A stretch of DNA of 64,000 bases, from the NCBI GenBank assembly GCA_965248075.1, contig CBDFIL010000002.1:1178001-1242000 (forward strand), read 5' to 3'. The notes under the pieces were generated by a model that worked only from the letters and a program-made list of their open reading frames with translations, had not been told where the DNA came from and ran no database searches. How positions within the stretch are numbered: the first letter of the stretch is position 1; every line of letters begins with the position of its first letter. Source of the DNA: VXNE01 sp965248075. Lineage in GTDB: Bacteria; Pseudomonadota; Gammaproteobacteria; Pseudomonadales; Azotimanducaceae. Shown here piece by piece: positions 28,347 to 36,347 of this stretch. The position numbers were made by a program, and so were the translations under genes.

Positions 28347-29147
28347 ATGGACCCACGCACGCATCTCATCGTCGGCGGCTTCCCGCCCGGGGCCATGGCC
28401 GGCCACGACATGGACTTTGCGCGCCTGTCGCTGCTCGGGCTCCTCGGCGAACGGGAAGACCTGACCACGACCGTCGCGAACGACTTCACCGACCTCGAAC
28501 GCTGGCTCGAAGGGGCGAAGTTCCTGCTGACCTACGTGGCAGGGCCGGTCCCCAGCGGGGAACAGCTCGAGGTGCTGAACGCCTGGCTGGCCGGCGGCGG
28601 ACGCTGGTTCGGCCTGCACGGGACGAGCGGCGGCCGCGCCGCACGCATCGAAGGCGAGCGCCAGCGCCGCATGGTCAGGGAAGGCCATCACGAGACCCTC
28701 GGCTGCTTCTTCCTCAACCATCCGCCGGTATGCCGGTTCGAGGTGCAGGTGACGAACGGGCATCCGCTGACGGAGGGCCTGCCACCGAGTTTCGAAACCG
28801 TCGACGAGCTCTACCTCGTGGAGCCGATCGGCGAAAGCCGCGTCCTGCTCACCACGGAGCTTCCGGAAGATCCGTCCCCGCCCGGTTTCGGCTTCCGGTA
28901 CGACGCCGACACCTCGCTGCTGCCGGACGGCAGGACCCGGATGCTCGGTTACGTGAAGGACGTGGGGGACGGCGCGGTGGCCTACGTTGCCCTCGGGCAC
29001 ACCCACTCGCGGCGCTCCAACTCCCAGCCGTTCGTGGACGAGTCCGTCGCATCGGGCGGCGTGACGCCCCCGACGCTCCGCGGCAGTTGGGAGACGGTCG
29101 AGTTCAACACCCTGATCCGCAACGCGATCTCCTGGGGCGTCGCGTAG
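28347..29147 (+). CDS. ThuA-like (class I amidotransferase-like) domain protein
   Basis: This 266-residue cytoplasmic protein resembles ThuA/trehalose-utilisation-type domains. It has an early FLLTYVAGPVPSGEQLEVL segment, then GGGRWFGLHGTSGG, where a catalytic Cys would sit in true amidotransferases but is absent here, and a late VAYVALGHTHS. ThuA proteins act in sugar metabolism in Rhizobium, but most relatives have unknown roles. GGAGGG lies 9 bases upstream of the ATG. Confidence 0.7.
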   Translation: MDPRTHLIVGGFPPGAMAGHDMDFARLSLLGLLGEREDLTTTVANDFTDLERWLEGAKFLLTYVAGPVPSGEQLEVLNAWLAGGGRWFGLHGTSGGRAARIEGERQRRMVREGHHETLGCFFLNHPPVCRFEVQVTNGHPLTEGLPPSFETVDELYLVEPIGESRVLLTTELPEDPSPPGFGFRYDADTSLLPDGRTRMLGYVKDVGDGAVAYVALGHTHSRRSNSQPFVDESVASGGVTPPTLRGSWETVEFNTLIRNAISWGVA

Positions 29148-29181
29148 ATTGCGTTCGTCCCCAAGGGAACCGACGTCTTCC

Positions 29182-29571
29182 TCAGATGCGCTCGATGGGC
29201 CCGGGATACCGGGCTACCAGACCGTCGGCGGTGACGAGAGTGAGGCCCTCCACGTGGGCCTGTGCCACGAGCATCCGGTCGAACGGGTCGCGGTGGATCG
29301 GGGGAAGCAGATCGAGCGCCAGGGTGTGGTCCCCGCGAATGGGCAGTTCGCGATATCCGGCCGCCAGCAGACCCTGGCGCAACGTTCCCGGCTGCACCCG
29401 GAAGTCCGGCCTGTCCAGCGTACGCTTGATCGCGATCTCCCACAGGCTTGCGACGCTGTAGACGGGCTCTTCGGCCGGGTTCGCCAGGCGCTCCCTGAGT
29501 TCCGGCGGCAGGCGCTCCGGCGCTCCGGCCGCCCAGAGCAGGACGTGGGTGTCGAGAAGACGACCGCTCAA
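29182..29571 (-). CDS. PIN-domain toxin (VapC-like ribonuclease)
   Basis: This 129-residue PIN-domain protein is the toxin of a type II toxin-antitoxin pair and probably cleaves RNA. The acidic metal-binding residues of the family are in place: Asp7 (LLDTHVLLW), Glu45 (SLWEIAIK), Asp95/Asp98 (DPFDRMLVAQA) and Asp116 (TADG). Its ATG overlaps the stop of the upstream antitoxin gene in ATGA, so the two are translationally coupled in the usual antitoxin-first order. Confidence 0.9.
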   Translation of the reverse strand: MSGRLLDTHVLLWAAGAPERLPPELRERLANPAEEPVYSVASLWEIAIKRTLDRPDFRVQPGTLRQGLLAAGYRELPIRGDHTLALDLLPPIHRDPFDRMLVAQAHVEGLTLVTADGLVARYPGPIERI

Positions 29572-29813
29572 CGGTCGCCCTCGAACATCGGTCCGATGGC
29601 CGCCTCGCCCATGCGGTCGAAATCGTCCGGAACGTCGATCTCGCCCGCCAGGAAACCCAGCCGCGGCGCCCGCAGGCTGTCGTCGAGCCCCATGGGCACG
29701 ACCTTGACCATTGGCCTGCCGGCCTTCGCGATGATGAACGGCTCGCCCAGCGCCGCACGTTCCACCAACCTGGAAAGATGTGTCTTCGCACGATGAATGT
29801 TGACGATTTCCAT
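29568..29813 (-). CDS. Phd/YefM-family antitoxin
   Basis: This 81-residue antitoxin has a Phd/YefM DNA-binding N-terminus (VNIHRAKTHLSRLVERAALGE, PFIIAKAGRPMVKVVP). Its C-terminus would neutralise the PIN toxin. The first possible ATG is three codons earlier. I prefer the ATG at 29811-29813 because the family begins with ME[IV]. A palindrome directly upstream (29829-29846) is the likely autoregulatory operator. Confidence 0.88.
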   Translation of the reverse strand: MEIVNIHRAKTHLSRLVERAALGEPFIIAKAGRPMVKVVPMGLDDSLRAPRLGFLAGEIDVPDDFDRMGEAAIGPMFEGDR

Positions 29814-29828
29814 GGCCTGCAACTTATC

Positions 29829-29846
29829 GACTAAGTCATCTTAGTC
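29829..29846. promoter_or_regulatory. Palindromic operator of the Phd/PIN pair
   Basis: The inverted repeat GACTAAG-TCAT-CTTAGTC has perfect 7-bp arms. It lies 16 bases upstream of the antitoxin start in a local AT-rich patch. Phd/YefM antitoxins repress their own promoters through such palindromes. Confidence 0.6.
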
Positions 29847-29959
29847 TAGTTTGCTTTCCCGCCAGGCTCAACTGCTGCCCGACCGCGTCCATGCAGCAAA
29901 GCCCAAGCCGGCTGCGCCGACGGCCAGTCACCAGTTCGCGCCAATGGAAGATGACCGCC

Positions 29960-29970
29960 GGGGGGGGGGG
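29960..29970. repeat. Eleven-G homopolymer tract
   Basis: A run of 11 G residues lies in the intergenic region 33 bases beyond the 3' end of the aldo/keto reductase gene. It is outside any gene I can support. Confidence 0.7.
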
Positions 29971-30002
29971 ACACCTGGGGAGCGTGCTCTCGTGCCCGCG
30001 GA

Positions 30003-31223
30003 TCAGGCAAGCATGCGATGGGTCGGCGCACAGAGCGCATCCACCGCCAGGCCGTGCGGACAGGCACCTGCACACGGCTGTCCCGTGCAGCCAAGGCAGG
30101 CGCTCGCGTTCACATCCAGCTTCGCGTACTCCTCGCGGGCGAAACGCGGGTCGCCGTAGTCCGTCGCGTACATGCGGGTGCGCATGACGTCGGGTATCGG
30201 CACCCCGTAAGGGCAGGCCCCCTCGCACTCCGCACAGGCATGACGACAGTACGTCGCGCCGTTCAGCACGGCATAGCGCTCGAGCAGCGCGAGATCCTCG
30301 CTGGTGACGCCCCGGGTACCCGATGCGCCGAGATACTCGTCGATGCGCTCCTCGGAGTTCATCGTGATGATCAGCCCGTGCACATGGTCGTCGGACAGCA
30401 CCCAGCGAAACGCCGCCTGGGCGAACGTCGCCTCGCCCCGCTCGAAGGACCGCATGTCGTTCAGCCGCGCGCCCATCAGCGTCTTCATGACTACCACGCC
30501 GATGTCCTTCTCCCGCGCCTTCGCGAGCGCACGCGGCAGCGCCGGTTGCAGGGCCACGTAGTCGAACGACCGCGTGAGGTTCGCATAGAAGGAGGGATCC
30601 TGGCCGAAGTTGTAGGCGACGAGCACGACATCGACCATGTCCTCGTCAAAGGCGTAATCGAGGCAATCGATCAGCCGCCCGCCGTGGCCGGACATGCCGA
30701 CGAAGCGAATCTTGCCCTGCTCCTTCGCACGCGCGGCGAACTCGTGCCACTCGGGGTTCTGCAACCGCGCCACGTCGTTGACCGCGTGATTGAAGTAGAC
30801 GTCGATGTAGTCCGTGCGCAGGCGCCGCAGCGACGTCTCCAGAGACTGCATCAGGGAATCCCGGTCCCGGTTGGCGCGCGCCATGGTCTTGGACACCAGC
30901 ACGATCTCCTGCCGGTGGCCCTCGAGCGCGCGTCCCATGGCGTTCTCGGACGCGCCCCCCGTGTAGCCTTCGGCAGTGTCGAAGTAGTTCACGCCCTTGT
31001 CGAGGGCGTGCCGCACGAGGTCTTCGCCCCCGCGCCGCAGACGCGCGGAACCGAAGGAGATGTCGGAGATCTGGAGGCCCGTGCGACCGAGCCGGGTGTA
31101 GCGCCGCACTTCGCCAGCGGGGCGGGCCGCGTCCGGCGGCGGAGTCGCAGCGGCCGCCACCAGCGGTGCAACGCCCGCCAGCACCCCCAAACGCAACACG
31201 TCGCGACGGCCCAGTCTCGTCAT
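30003..31223 (-). CDS. Tat-exported aldo/keto reductase with C-terminal Fe-S motifs
   Basis: This 406-residue aldo/keto reductase has a twin-arginine signal (GRRDVLRLGVLAGVAPLVAAAA). The AKR barrel has YFDTAEGY, LVSKTMA and VYFNHAV, giving the Asp, Tyr, Lys and His of the active site. The C-terminus (about 330-400) has two cysteine clusters, CRHACAECEGACPYGVP and CLGCTGQPCAGACPHG, like 4Fe-4S sites. Such exported AKR-ferredoxin proteins are found in several bacteria, but their substrate is unknown. Export through Tat fits a protein that folds around cofactors before secretion. The ATG at 31221-31223 follows GAGGGGAA. Confidence 0.87.
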   Translation of the reverse strand: MTRLGRRDVLRLGVLAGVAPLVAAAATPPPDAARPAGEVRRYTRLGRTGLQISDISFGSARLRRGGEDLVRHALDKGVNYFDTAEGYTGGASENAMGRALEGHRQEIVLVSKTMARANRDRDSLMQSLETSLRRLRTDYIDVYFNHAVNDVARLQNPEWHEFAARAKEQGKIRFVGMSGHGGRLIDCLDYAFDEDMVDVVLVAYNFGQDPSFYANLTRSFDYVALQPALPRALAKAREKDIGVVVMKTLMGARLNDMRSFERGEATFAQAAFRWVLSDDHVHGLIITMNSEERIDEYLGASGTRGVTSEDLALLERYAVLNGATYCRHACAECEGACPYGVPIPDVMRTRMYATDYGDPRFAREEYAKLDVNASACLGCTGQPCAGACPHGLAVDALCAPTHRMLA

Positions 31224-31380
31224 GGCAGTTCCCCTCGACCTGTGTCCCCGAGTCCCCCGCAATGGGCGATCCGAGGTGTGCCCCGGACCCGGCATGGCCC
31301 AGGCGAACATTCGGCGGACAGCTTACGCGCCCTCGGTGGGGCTGTCATCTTCCGGCCCCGCGGCGCGCGTCGGCCGCGGC

Positions 31381-32184
31381 TCAGGGCGCCGTCGCCCTCC
31401 GGCGGGGACGGCGCACGCGCGTCACCACGAACAGCGCCAACGCCGCCACGACGATCGACGGGCCGGAGGGCGTGTCCCAGTTCGCCGAGGCGAGCAATCC
31501 CCCGACGACCGCAACCACCCCGGCCACCGCGGCGCCGACCGCCATCTTCTCCGGGCTCGTTGCGAAACGCCGAACTGTCGCGGCAGGAATCACCAGCAGG
31601 GCAACGATCAGGAGGACGCCCACGATCTTGATCGCTACGGCAATCACGGCCGCGACCAGCAGCCCGAACAGCAGGCGTGCCCGGTCGGGGCGCAGCCCCG
31701 CCACGGTCGCGAGCTCCTCGCTGACCGTGGCGGCCAGCAGGGGCCGCCACAACCGTGCGAGGACACCCAGGGCCACCGCCCCGCCGGCCCAGATCAGGAC
31801 GAGGTCGAGCCGCGACACGGCCAGGATGTCCCCGAACAGGAGCGCCGTCAGGTCGAGGCGCATGTTGGGAAAGAACGACAGCGTAACCAGGCCCAGCGCG
31901 AGGCCGCCGTGCGCCAGCAGGCCCAGGAGACTGTCCGTCGGCAGCGTGTCGCGCCGTTCCAGATGGAACATCACGGCGACGACCACGGAGGCGGTCGCGA
32001 AGATGCCGATGGCCAAGTGCAGATCCGCCAGGATGGCGAACGCCACACCGAGCAGGGCGGAGTGGGCAATCGTCTCGCCAAAGTACGCCAGGCGACGCCA
32101 GACGACGAAACAGCCCGCCGGGCCGGTCACCAGCGCGAGGCCGACCCCCGCCAGCAGCGCACGCACCAGGAAGTCGTCGAGCAT
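31381..32184 (-). CDS. znuB: Zinc ABC transporter permease
   Basis: This 267-residue integral membrane protein of the ABC-3 (ZnuB/MntB) family has about eight hydrophobic helices and the family motif near RRLAYFGETIAHSALLGVA. It forms the channel for metal import with ZnuC and ZnuA. It starts 7 bp after the znuC stop on the same strand. The adjacent His-rich binding protein supports zinc rather than manganese or iron. Confidence 0.92.
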   Translation of the reverse strand: MLDDFLVRALLAGVGLALVTGPAGCFVVWRRLAYFGETIAHSALLGVAFAILADLHLAIGIFATASVVVAVMFHLERRDTLPTDSLLGLLAHGGLALGLVTLSFFPNMRLDLTALLFGDILAVSRLDLVLIWAGGAVALGVLARLWRPLLAATVSEELATVAGLRPDRARLLFGLLVAAVIAVAIKIVGVLLIVALLVIPAATVRRFATSPEKMAVGAAVAGVVAVVGGLLASANWDTPSGPSIVVAALALFVVTRVRRPRRRATAP

Positions 32185-32191
32185 GACCGGG

Positions 32192-32881
32192 CTAAACCCC
32201 CGACCCGCCCGGACGTCCGCCGATCAGGTCCGGGTCGCGGCCGATGCCGGCCCGTTCGTCGTACTCGTGCGGCACGAGGACGCAGAAGTCGTCGCCGGTG
32301 TCCATGGCCAGCTTGAGGTCGTGCGATATGCACAGGATCCCGCAATCGAGTTCCCTGCGAATGCCCTCTATCTGTTCCTGCAGCACCTCCGCGCCAGCGA
32401 CATCGACGCCCTGCCCCGGTTCGTCGAGCACCAGCAGGTCGGGCCGGTGCAGCAGGGCGCGAGCCAGCAGCAGGCGCTGGAACTCGCCGCCGGACAGCGT
32501 CGTGACAGGCGGGTCGCCGAGTCGTTCGAGGCCAACGGCCGCCAGGGCCGCATCGATCTCCTCGCCGGGAAAGCGGCCGGTGAGCGTCACCAGACGACGC
32601 ACGCTCAAGGGCAGCGTGGGGGTCAGGGCCAGGCGCTGCGGAACATACCCCACCGCCAGCGACGGCGCGCGCTCGATGCTGCCCTCGTCGATCTCGAGCA
32701 GCCCCAGCACCGCCTTGGCGCAGGTCGACTTGCCGGCGCCGTTGCCGCCAATCACGTAGACCAACTGGCCGCGCAGAACCTGAAGGTCGACATGACGGAT
32801 GATCCAGCGGTCTGCCCGCCGCACACCGACATCCCGGACGCGGACGAGCGGTACCGGATCGGTGGGTTGCGGTTCTTCCAT
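32192..32881 (-). CDS. znuC: Zinc ABC transporter ATP-binding protein
   Basis: This 229-residue ATPase of the metal ABC importer has Walker A GGNGAGKST, signature LSGGEFQR, Walker B LLVLDEPGQG and the H-loop SHDL. The ATG at 32879-32881 is the first that gives a family-like N-terminus; the open frame upstream is the antisense of the znuA region. It is first in the znuCB unit and divergent from znuA with 177 bp between starts. I looked for a Zur-type palindrome in that gap and did not see a convincing one. Confidence 0.93.
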   Translation of the reverse strand: MEEPQPTDPVPLVRVRDVGVRRADRWIIRHVDLQVLRGQLVYVIGGNGAGKSTCAKAVLGLLEIDEGSIERAPSLAVGYVPQRLALTPTLPLSVRRLVTLTGRFPGEEIDAALAAVGLERLGDPPVTTLSGGEFQRLLLARALLHRPDLLVLDEPGQGVDVAGAEVLQEQIEGIRRELDCGILCISHDLKLAMDTGDDFCVLVPHEYDERAGIGRDPDLIGGRPGGSGV

Positions 32882-33058
32882 CTCGAGGCCATCCGAGGCG
32901 GTGTGGGCGGCGCCGGCCCCACCGGAAGGAGGGTCCGTCTCCGCATCGGGAGCGACGCTGCCGCACACACGTGCTTGGCGGTCCCGCTCCCGTGCATCCG
33001 TTGATCTGCTGTCGACAGCCAGTGTACAAGGTCCCGAACACCGCCACCAAGACGATCC

Positions 33059-34138
33059 ATGGAAGCTCCCACGCAGCGCCCACGCGCCTCCGGCGTCGCC
33101 GGGTTCCTCGTTTGCGTTCTCGCCGGCGTGCTCGCCGCTCCGGCGCTGGGCGAGCCCATCCGGGTGGTCGCCTCCATCAAGCCCGTGCACTCCCTGGTCA
33201 GTGCCGTGATGGCCGGCGTGGGCGAACCACACCTCATCATGCGGGGCGCGGCCTCGCCGCACGATTTCAGCCTGCGTCCGTCCGACGCACGCAGGATCCA
33301 GGAGGCGCACGTCGTCTTCCTCGTGGCCGAATCCCTCGAGACGTCCCTCGCCGGGCCGATCGACACGCTTGCGACGGACGCCCACGTGGTCGAACTGGTC
33401 GAGGCGGACGGCCTCGTCCGCCGGCCGCTACGCGCAGGCGCCACCTTCGAGGCCCACGATCATGGGGGCCACGGCGACGAGGCGGATCAGGACGGCGAGC
33501 CAGGTCACCACGAGGGCGAGGATCATGCAGCCGTCGAGGACGAACACCACGGCGACGACCGTGACGAGCATGAAGCGCCGGCCGCCGACGACCACGGCCA
33601 CGAAGACGATGATCACGGTTCCTTCGACCTGCACGTGTGGCTCGACCCGCACAACGCCGCCGCGATGACCCGCGCGATCGCCGCAACGCTATCAAGCGCC
33701 GACCCCGAGAACATGGACGCCTACGGGGCGAATGCGGCCGCCTTTGCCGCCCGGCTCGACGCCCTGACCCAGCGTATCGCCACGCAGACGGCTGCCGTGC
33801 GCGGGCAACCCTTCATCGTGTTCCACGACGCGTACCGGCATTTCGAGGATCGATTCGGTCTCGCGGCCGCCGGCTCGGCCGTAGTCGGCGCCGACCGGTC
33901 CCCGGGGGTGCGACGCATTGCCGAACTGCGCGGCAAGGTAGGCGAGCTGGGCGTGCGCTGCGTGCTTGCCGAGCCGCAGTTCGACGGCCGCCTCATCGAG
34001 GTCATCGTCGAGGGCTCCGACGCGCGCACGGGCTTTGTCGACCCGCTCGGTGCAACCCTCGAGAGCGGTCCCGAACTCTACTTCACGCTCCTCGGCAACA
34101 TGGCTGCCTCGTTCGTGGAGTGCCTCTCGTCGCCGTGA
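33059..34138 (+). CDS. znuA: Zinc ABC transporter substrate-binding protein
   Basis: This is a periplasmic cluster 9 metal-binding protein of 359 residues. It has a signal peptide (residues about 13-31), the ligand His68 in SPHDF, a long His/Asp/Glu-rich loop (133-187) that is the hallmark of ZnuA zinc capture, and His192 in DLHVWLDPHN. Later ligand regions (FHDAY and VDPLG) are present. It is divergent from znuCB, the standard arrangement. Confidence 0.93.
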   Translation: MEAPTQRPRASGVAGFLVCVLAGVLAAPALGEPIRVVASIKPVHSLVSAVMAGVGEPHLIMRGAASPHDFSLRPSDARRIQEAHVVFLVAESLETSLAGPIDTLATDAHVVELVEADGLVRRPLRAGATFEAHDHGGHGDEADQDGEPGHHEGEDHAAVEDEHHGDDRDEHEAPAADDHGHEDDDHGSFDLHVWLDPHNAAAMTRAIAATLSSADPENMDAYGANAAAFAARLDALTQRIATQTAAVRGQPFIVFHDAYRHFEDRFGLAAAGSAVVGADRSPGVRRIAELRGKVGELGVRCVLAEPQFDGRLIEVIVEGSDARTGFVDPLGATLESGPELYFTLLGNMAASFVECLSSP

Positions 34139-34421
34139 TGCGCGCAATCCCGCCACGGCCCGAATCCCATACTCCCGGAAGCTATAAATTACCTTACTAT
34201 AGTTATATAAGTATTTGATTAATATAAATCATAGAGAGGGTCTTGGTCCGACCCCGGTAACGTCCCGGAACCGCGTTCCCATGCCAAATTTTGCTCTCGA
34301 TGGACAGGAAGGGCCGTGACGGCACCATACCGGGCGGACACGGAACCCCGGATTTTTGTAGGGCGCCTTGCCCTGCCCCGCTCCCGGTGGCCCGGCGTCC
34401 TCTGCCAGGGTCTTCGTTCAG
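34139..34421. other. Convergent intergenic region, AT-rich at 34180-34240
   Basis: The 3' ends of znuA and the sulfotransferase-like gene face each other here. Bases 34180-34240 are strikingly AT-rich against the GC-rich background (CTATAG, TTATATAAG and similar strings). I see no clear hairpin terminator or coding signal. Confidence 0.4.
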
Positions 34422-35081
34422 TCAGTCCCCGCGCGGGGCTGTCATGTCCCGAGTGGGCGCCCCCCCGCGCCACCGCTCCAGGAATTCCTCCGAGGTGTTG
34501 ACGTGGGGATACGCCTCGGCGGGCTCCTCGACCTCCAGGGCCGCGCATAACGGCCCCCATCCGTCCTTGCCGTCGAAGACGACCAGCCGCTCGGGAGGCA
34601 CCTCCCGATACACCCGGGCCACGTTGGCCTCATACACCGCGATGGCGTTGCGGCGGTCCTCGAGGTCGCCCCCGAACGTGCCGTCGACAATGATCTCTTT
34701 GGCCATGACAAGACGTTCCCGGATATCCGCGTCGTCCGATTGCATGCCGTCGTGCATGGAGCGGAAGATGGTCCGCCAGGCGCTCGCGAACCAGCTGTCC
34801 CCATCCCGCACGGTGAGGACGATCTTCGCGTCTGGATACACCTCCATCAGCCGGGGCCAGAAGGCCGCCGTGGGCCAGTCCACCGCCGCGGCATAGCCTT
34901 CGAAGAGCTCGTCCCAGCGCGCCTCGCCGCGCCATGCGGCACGCCAGAGCCCGACGTGCGACGGGTTTACCGCCACTTCGGCCATGTGGTAGCACTTCGA
35001 GAAACCCAGCGTCTCGAGCGCCTGCTTCAGCGAAAATGTGCCGGTGCGTCCGAACCCGGCTCCAATCACACGCAATGTCAT
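34422..35081 (-). CDS. Sulfotransferase-family protein
   Basis: This 219-residue protein has the PAPS-binding P-loop at its N-terminus (GAGFGRTGTFSLKQALE) and the pattern of the Sulfotransfer_4 group, including PDAKIVLTVRDGDSW for the 3'-phosphate site. It would transfer sulfate from PAPS to a hydroxyl or amine acceptor. The acceptor is unknown. The ATG overlaps the mtfA stop by 4 bases (ATGA), so it is the last gene of a three-gene coupled cluster. Confidence 0.83.
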   Translation of the reverse strand: MTLRVIGAGFGRTGTFSLKQALETLGFSKCYHMAEVAVNPSHVGLWRAAWRGEARWDELFEGYAAAVDWPTAAFWPRLMEVYPDAKIVLTVRDGDSWFASAWRTIFRSMHDGMQSDDADIRERLVMAKEIIVDGTFGGDLEDRRNAIAVYEANVARVYREVPPERLVVFDGKDGWGPLCAALEVEEPAEAYPHVNTSEEFLERWRGGAPTRDMTAPRGD

Positions 35082-35857
35082 GCTGGCGTCTCCAGTCTGC
35101 CGGGGTCCTCGCCGAACAGCGCGACGAGGCACGCGTGGACGTCGGGACAGGCGCGCCGCAGCAGCGTCGGCGCGGTAAAGAAGGTCTCCACGGCCACCGA
35201 GAAGAACTCCGCCGGACTCTCCGTCGCATAGTCGTCGATCAGGGGCTCCTCGCCCCGGTCCACCATGGCGCAGAGGTTCTCATAGGCCACGGAGAAGGCC
35301 GTGGACCACCGCGCGACCTCCATGCCCGGGCGCAGTGGCGGCAGGCCGTTGTGGTCGCCCGTCAGCTCGTCGAGCTTGTGCGCGAACTCATGCAGGACGA
35401 CGTTCCCCGGGAAGGCCTCCGGTTCGCGCCACGGACGCGCTTCGTCCCAGGCAAGCACGATCGCGCCGCCGTACATCGCTTCCCCGTCCAGTTCCTCGTA
35501 ACCGGTATGCAGGATGCCGTCCTCGTCCATCGACTCGCGCTCCGCGACGAAGCCCCCCGCGTACAGGACGACGGTCCGACAGGCCCGCAGGTACTCGTAG
35601 CCGAGGTGCAACACCAGTCGACACGCCTGCGCGGCCACCGCCACGCGCACGTAGTCGGTCACCTCGAAGTCGCGGGCTCCGAAGAAGCGCTTCTCGGCCA
35701 GAAAACGGGTCACGAGGACCCGCAGACGGTCCACCTCGGGTGCCGTCAGCCCGTCGCAGAGAGGAAGCTCTCCCACCACCCGCCCCCATAGCGCGTCGGA
35801 AATGGCGTAGCGCCGCCGACGGCGCGCGTCGATCCACTCCGACAGCCGGTTACGAAT
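35078..35857 (-). CDS. mtfA: MtfA-type zinc peptidase (M90)
   Basis: This is a cytoplasmic zinc metallopeptidase of the MtfA family, which in E. coli interacts with the Mlc regulator. The HEFAHKLDE motif (His156, Glu157, His160) and the downstream DYATESPAEFF with the third-ligand Glu are intact, and the overall length of about 259 matches. No ATG lies at the right place. The sequence GGGAAGGACG followed six bases later by ATT at 35855-35857 suggests a rare ATT start overlapping the upstream stop by 8 bases; a CTG four codons later is the alternative. Confidence 0.85.
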   Translation of the reverse strand: MRNRLSEWIDARRRRRYAISDALWGRVVGELPLCDGLTAPEVDRLRVLVTRFLAEKRFFGARDFEVTDYVRVAVAAQACRLVLHLGYEYLRACRTVVLYAGGFVAERESMDEDGILHTGYEELDGEAMYGGAIVLAWDEARPWREPEAFPGNVVLHEFAHKLDELTGDHNGLPPLRPGMEVARWSTAFSVAYENLCAMVDRGEEPLIDDYATESPAEFFSVAVETFFTAPTLLRRACPDVHACLVALFGEDPGRLETPA

Positions 35858-36266
35858 CGGCGTCCTTCCCGAAGAGCGCGTCGAGCCTTGCGCGGGCTTC
35901 CTCTTCTTTCGAAAGCGGTCCCGGCGACCGCCCGCTGCCGTCTTCGGAATCGGCGTCCGCGCGCTCGCCGAACAGCGTGTCCAGGCGCGATCTCGCACTG
36001 TCGCGCTGCGTGCCGATGGTGGATCGGTAAGCTGCGGAGACCGGACGAAAGTAGTCGCAGAAGTTGGCCGTCTCCTTGTGCACGGGCGGGTCCGTCCGGT
36101 CGTGTTCGCACTGATCGTCGAGGCGCGGTGCGAAATGCCGGCACAGCCGGCAGCAGTGCAGGTCCTCGAAACACGCCGGACAGTTCGCATGGCGGCTGAT
36201 GGGCCGGGGGATCTCCGCAAGCGAAGCCCCGCAATTCCAGCAGACGATCTCGGCCACCGACGTCAC
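35850..36266 (-). CDS. Small cysteine-rich zinc-ribbon protein
   Basis: This 138-residue protein has many N-terminal cysteines (CWNCG, then HANCPACFEDLHCCRLCRHF), pointing to a zinc-ribbon or rubredoxin-like fold. It is followed by an acidic, helical tail in which a motif ARxRLDxLFG is repeated (about residues 92-99 and 125-132). The stop overlaps the following mtfA start region. Its function is unknown; homologues next to mtfA would suggest an accessory role. Confidence 0.75.
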   Translation of the reverse strand: MTSVAEIVCWNCGASLAEIPRPISRHANCPACFEDLHCCRLCRHFAPRLDDQCEHDRTDPPVHKETANFCDYFRPVSAAYRSTIGTQRDSARSRLDTLFGERADADSEDGSGRSPGPLSKEEEARARLDALFGKDADS

Positions 36267-36347
36267 CCCCGGTGATGGTCCCGGGCGAGAGTATTGAAAA
36301 GGCGATGCCCGCAGGTCAACGGCCGCGGCGCCAGTGCGCCGTCACGC

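Noticed and set aside
27449..29461. A 670-codon open frame running through the repeat region and the ThuA-like gene
   Set aside because: It lies in the wrong frame of the ThuA-like gene and reads through palindromic repeats; it has no start region or domain.
31166..33004. A 612-codon open frame on the plus strand across znuB and znuC
   Set aside because: It is antisense to the well-conserved znuB and znuC genes and has no recognisable content.
32882..33058. A Zur operator between znuC and znuA
   Set aside because: I found no palindrome resembling the AT-rich Zur box; regulation by Zur is plausible from biology but not visible here.
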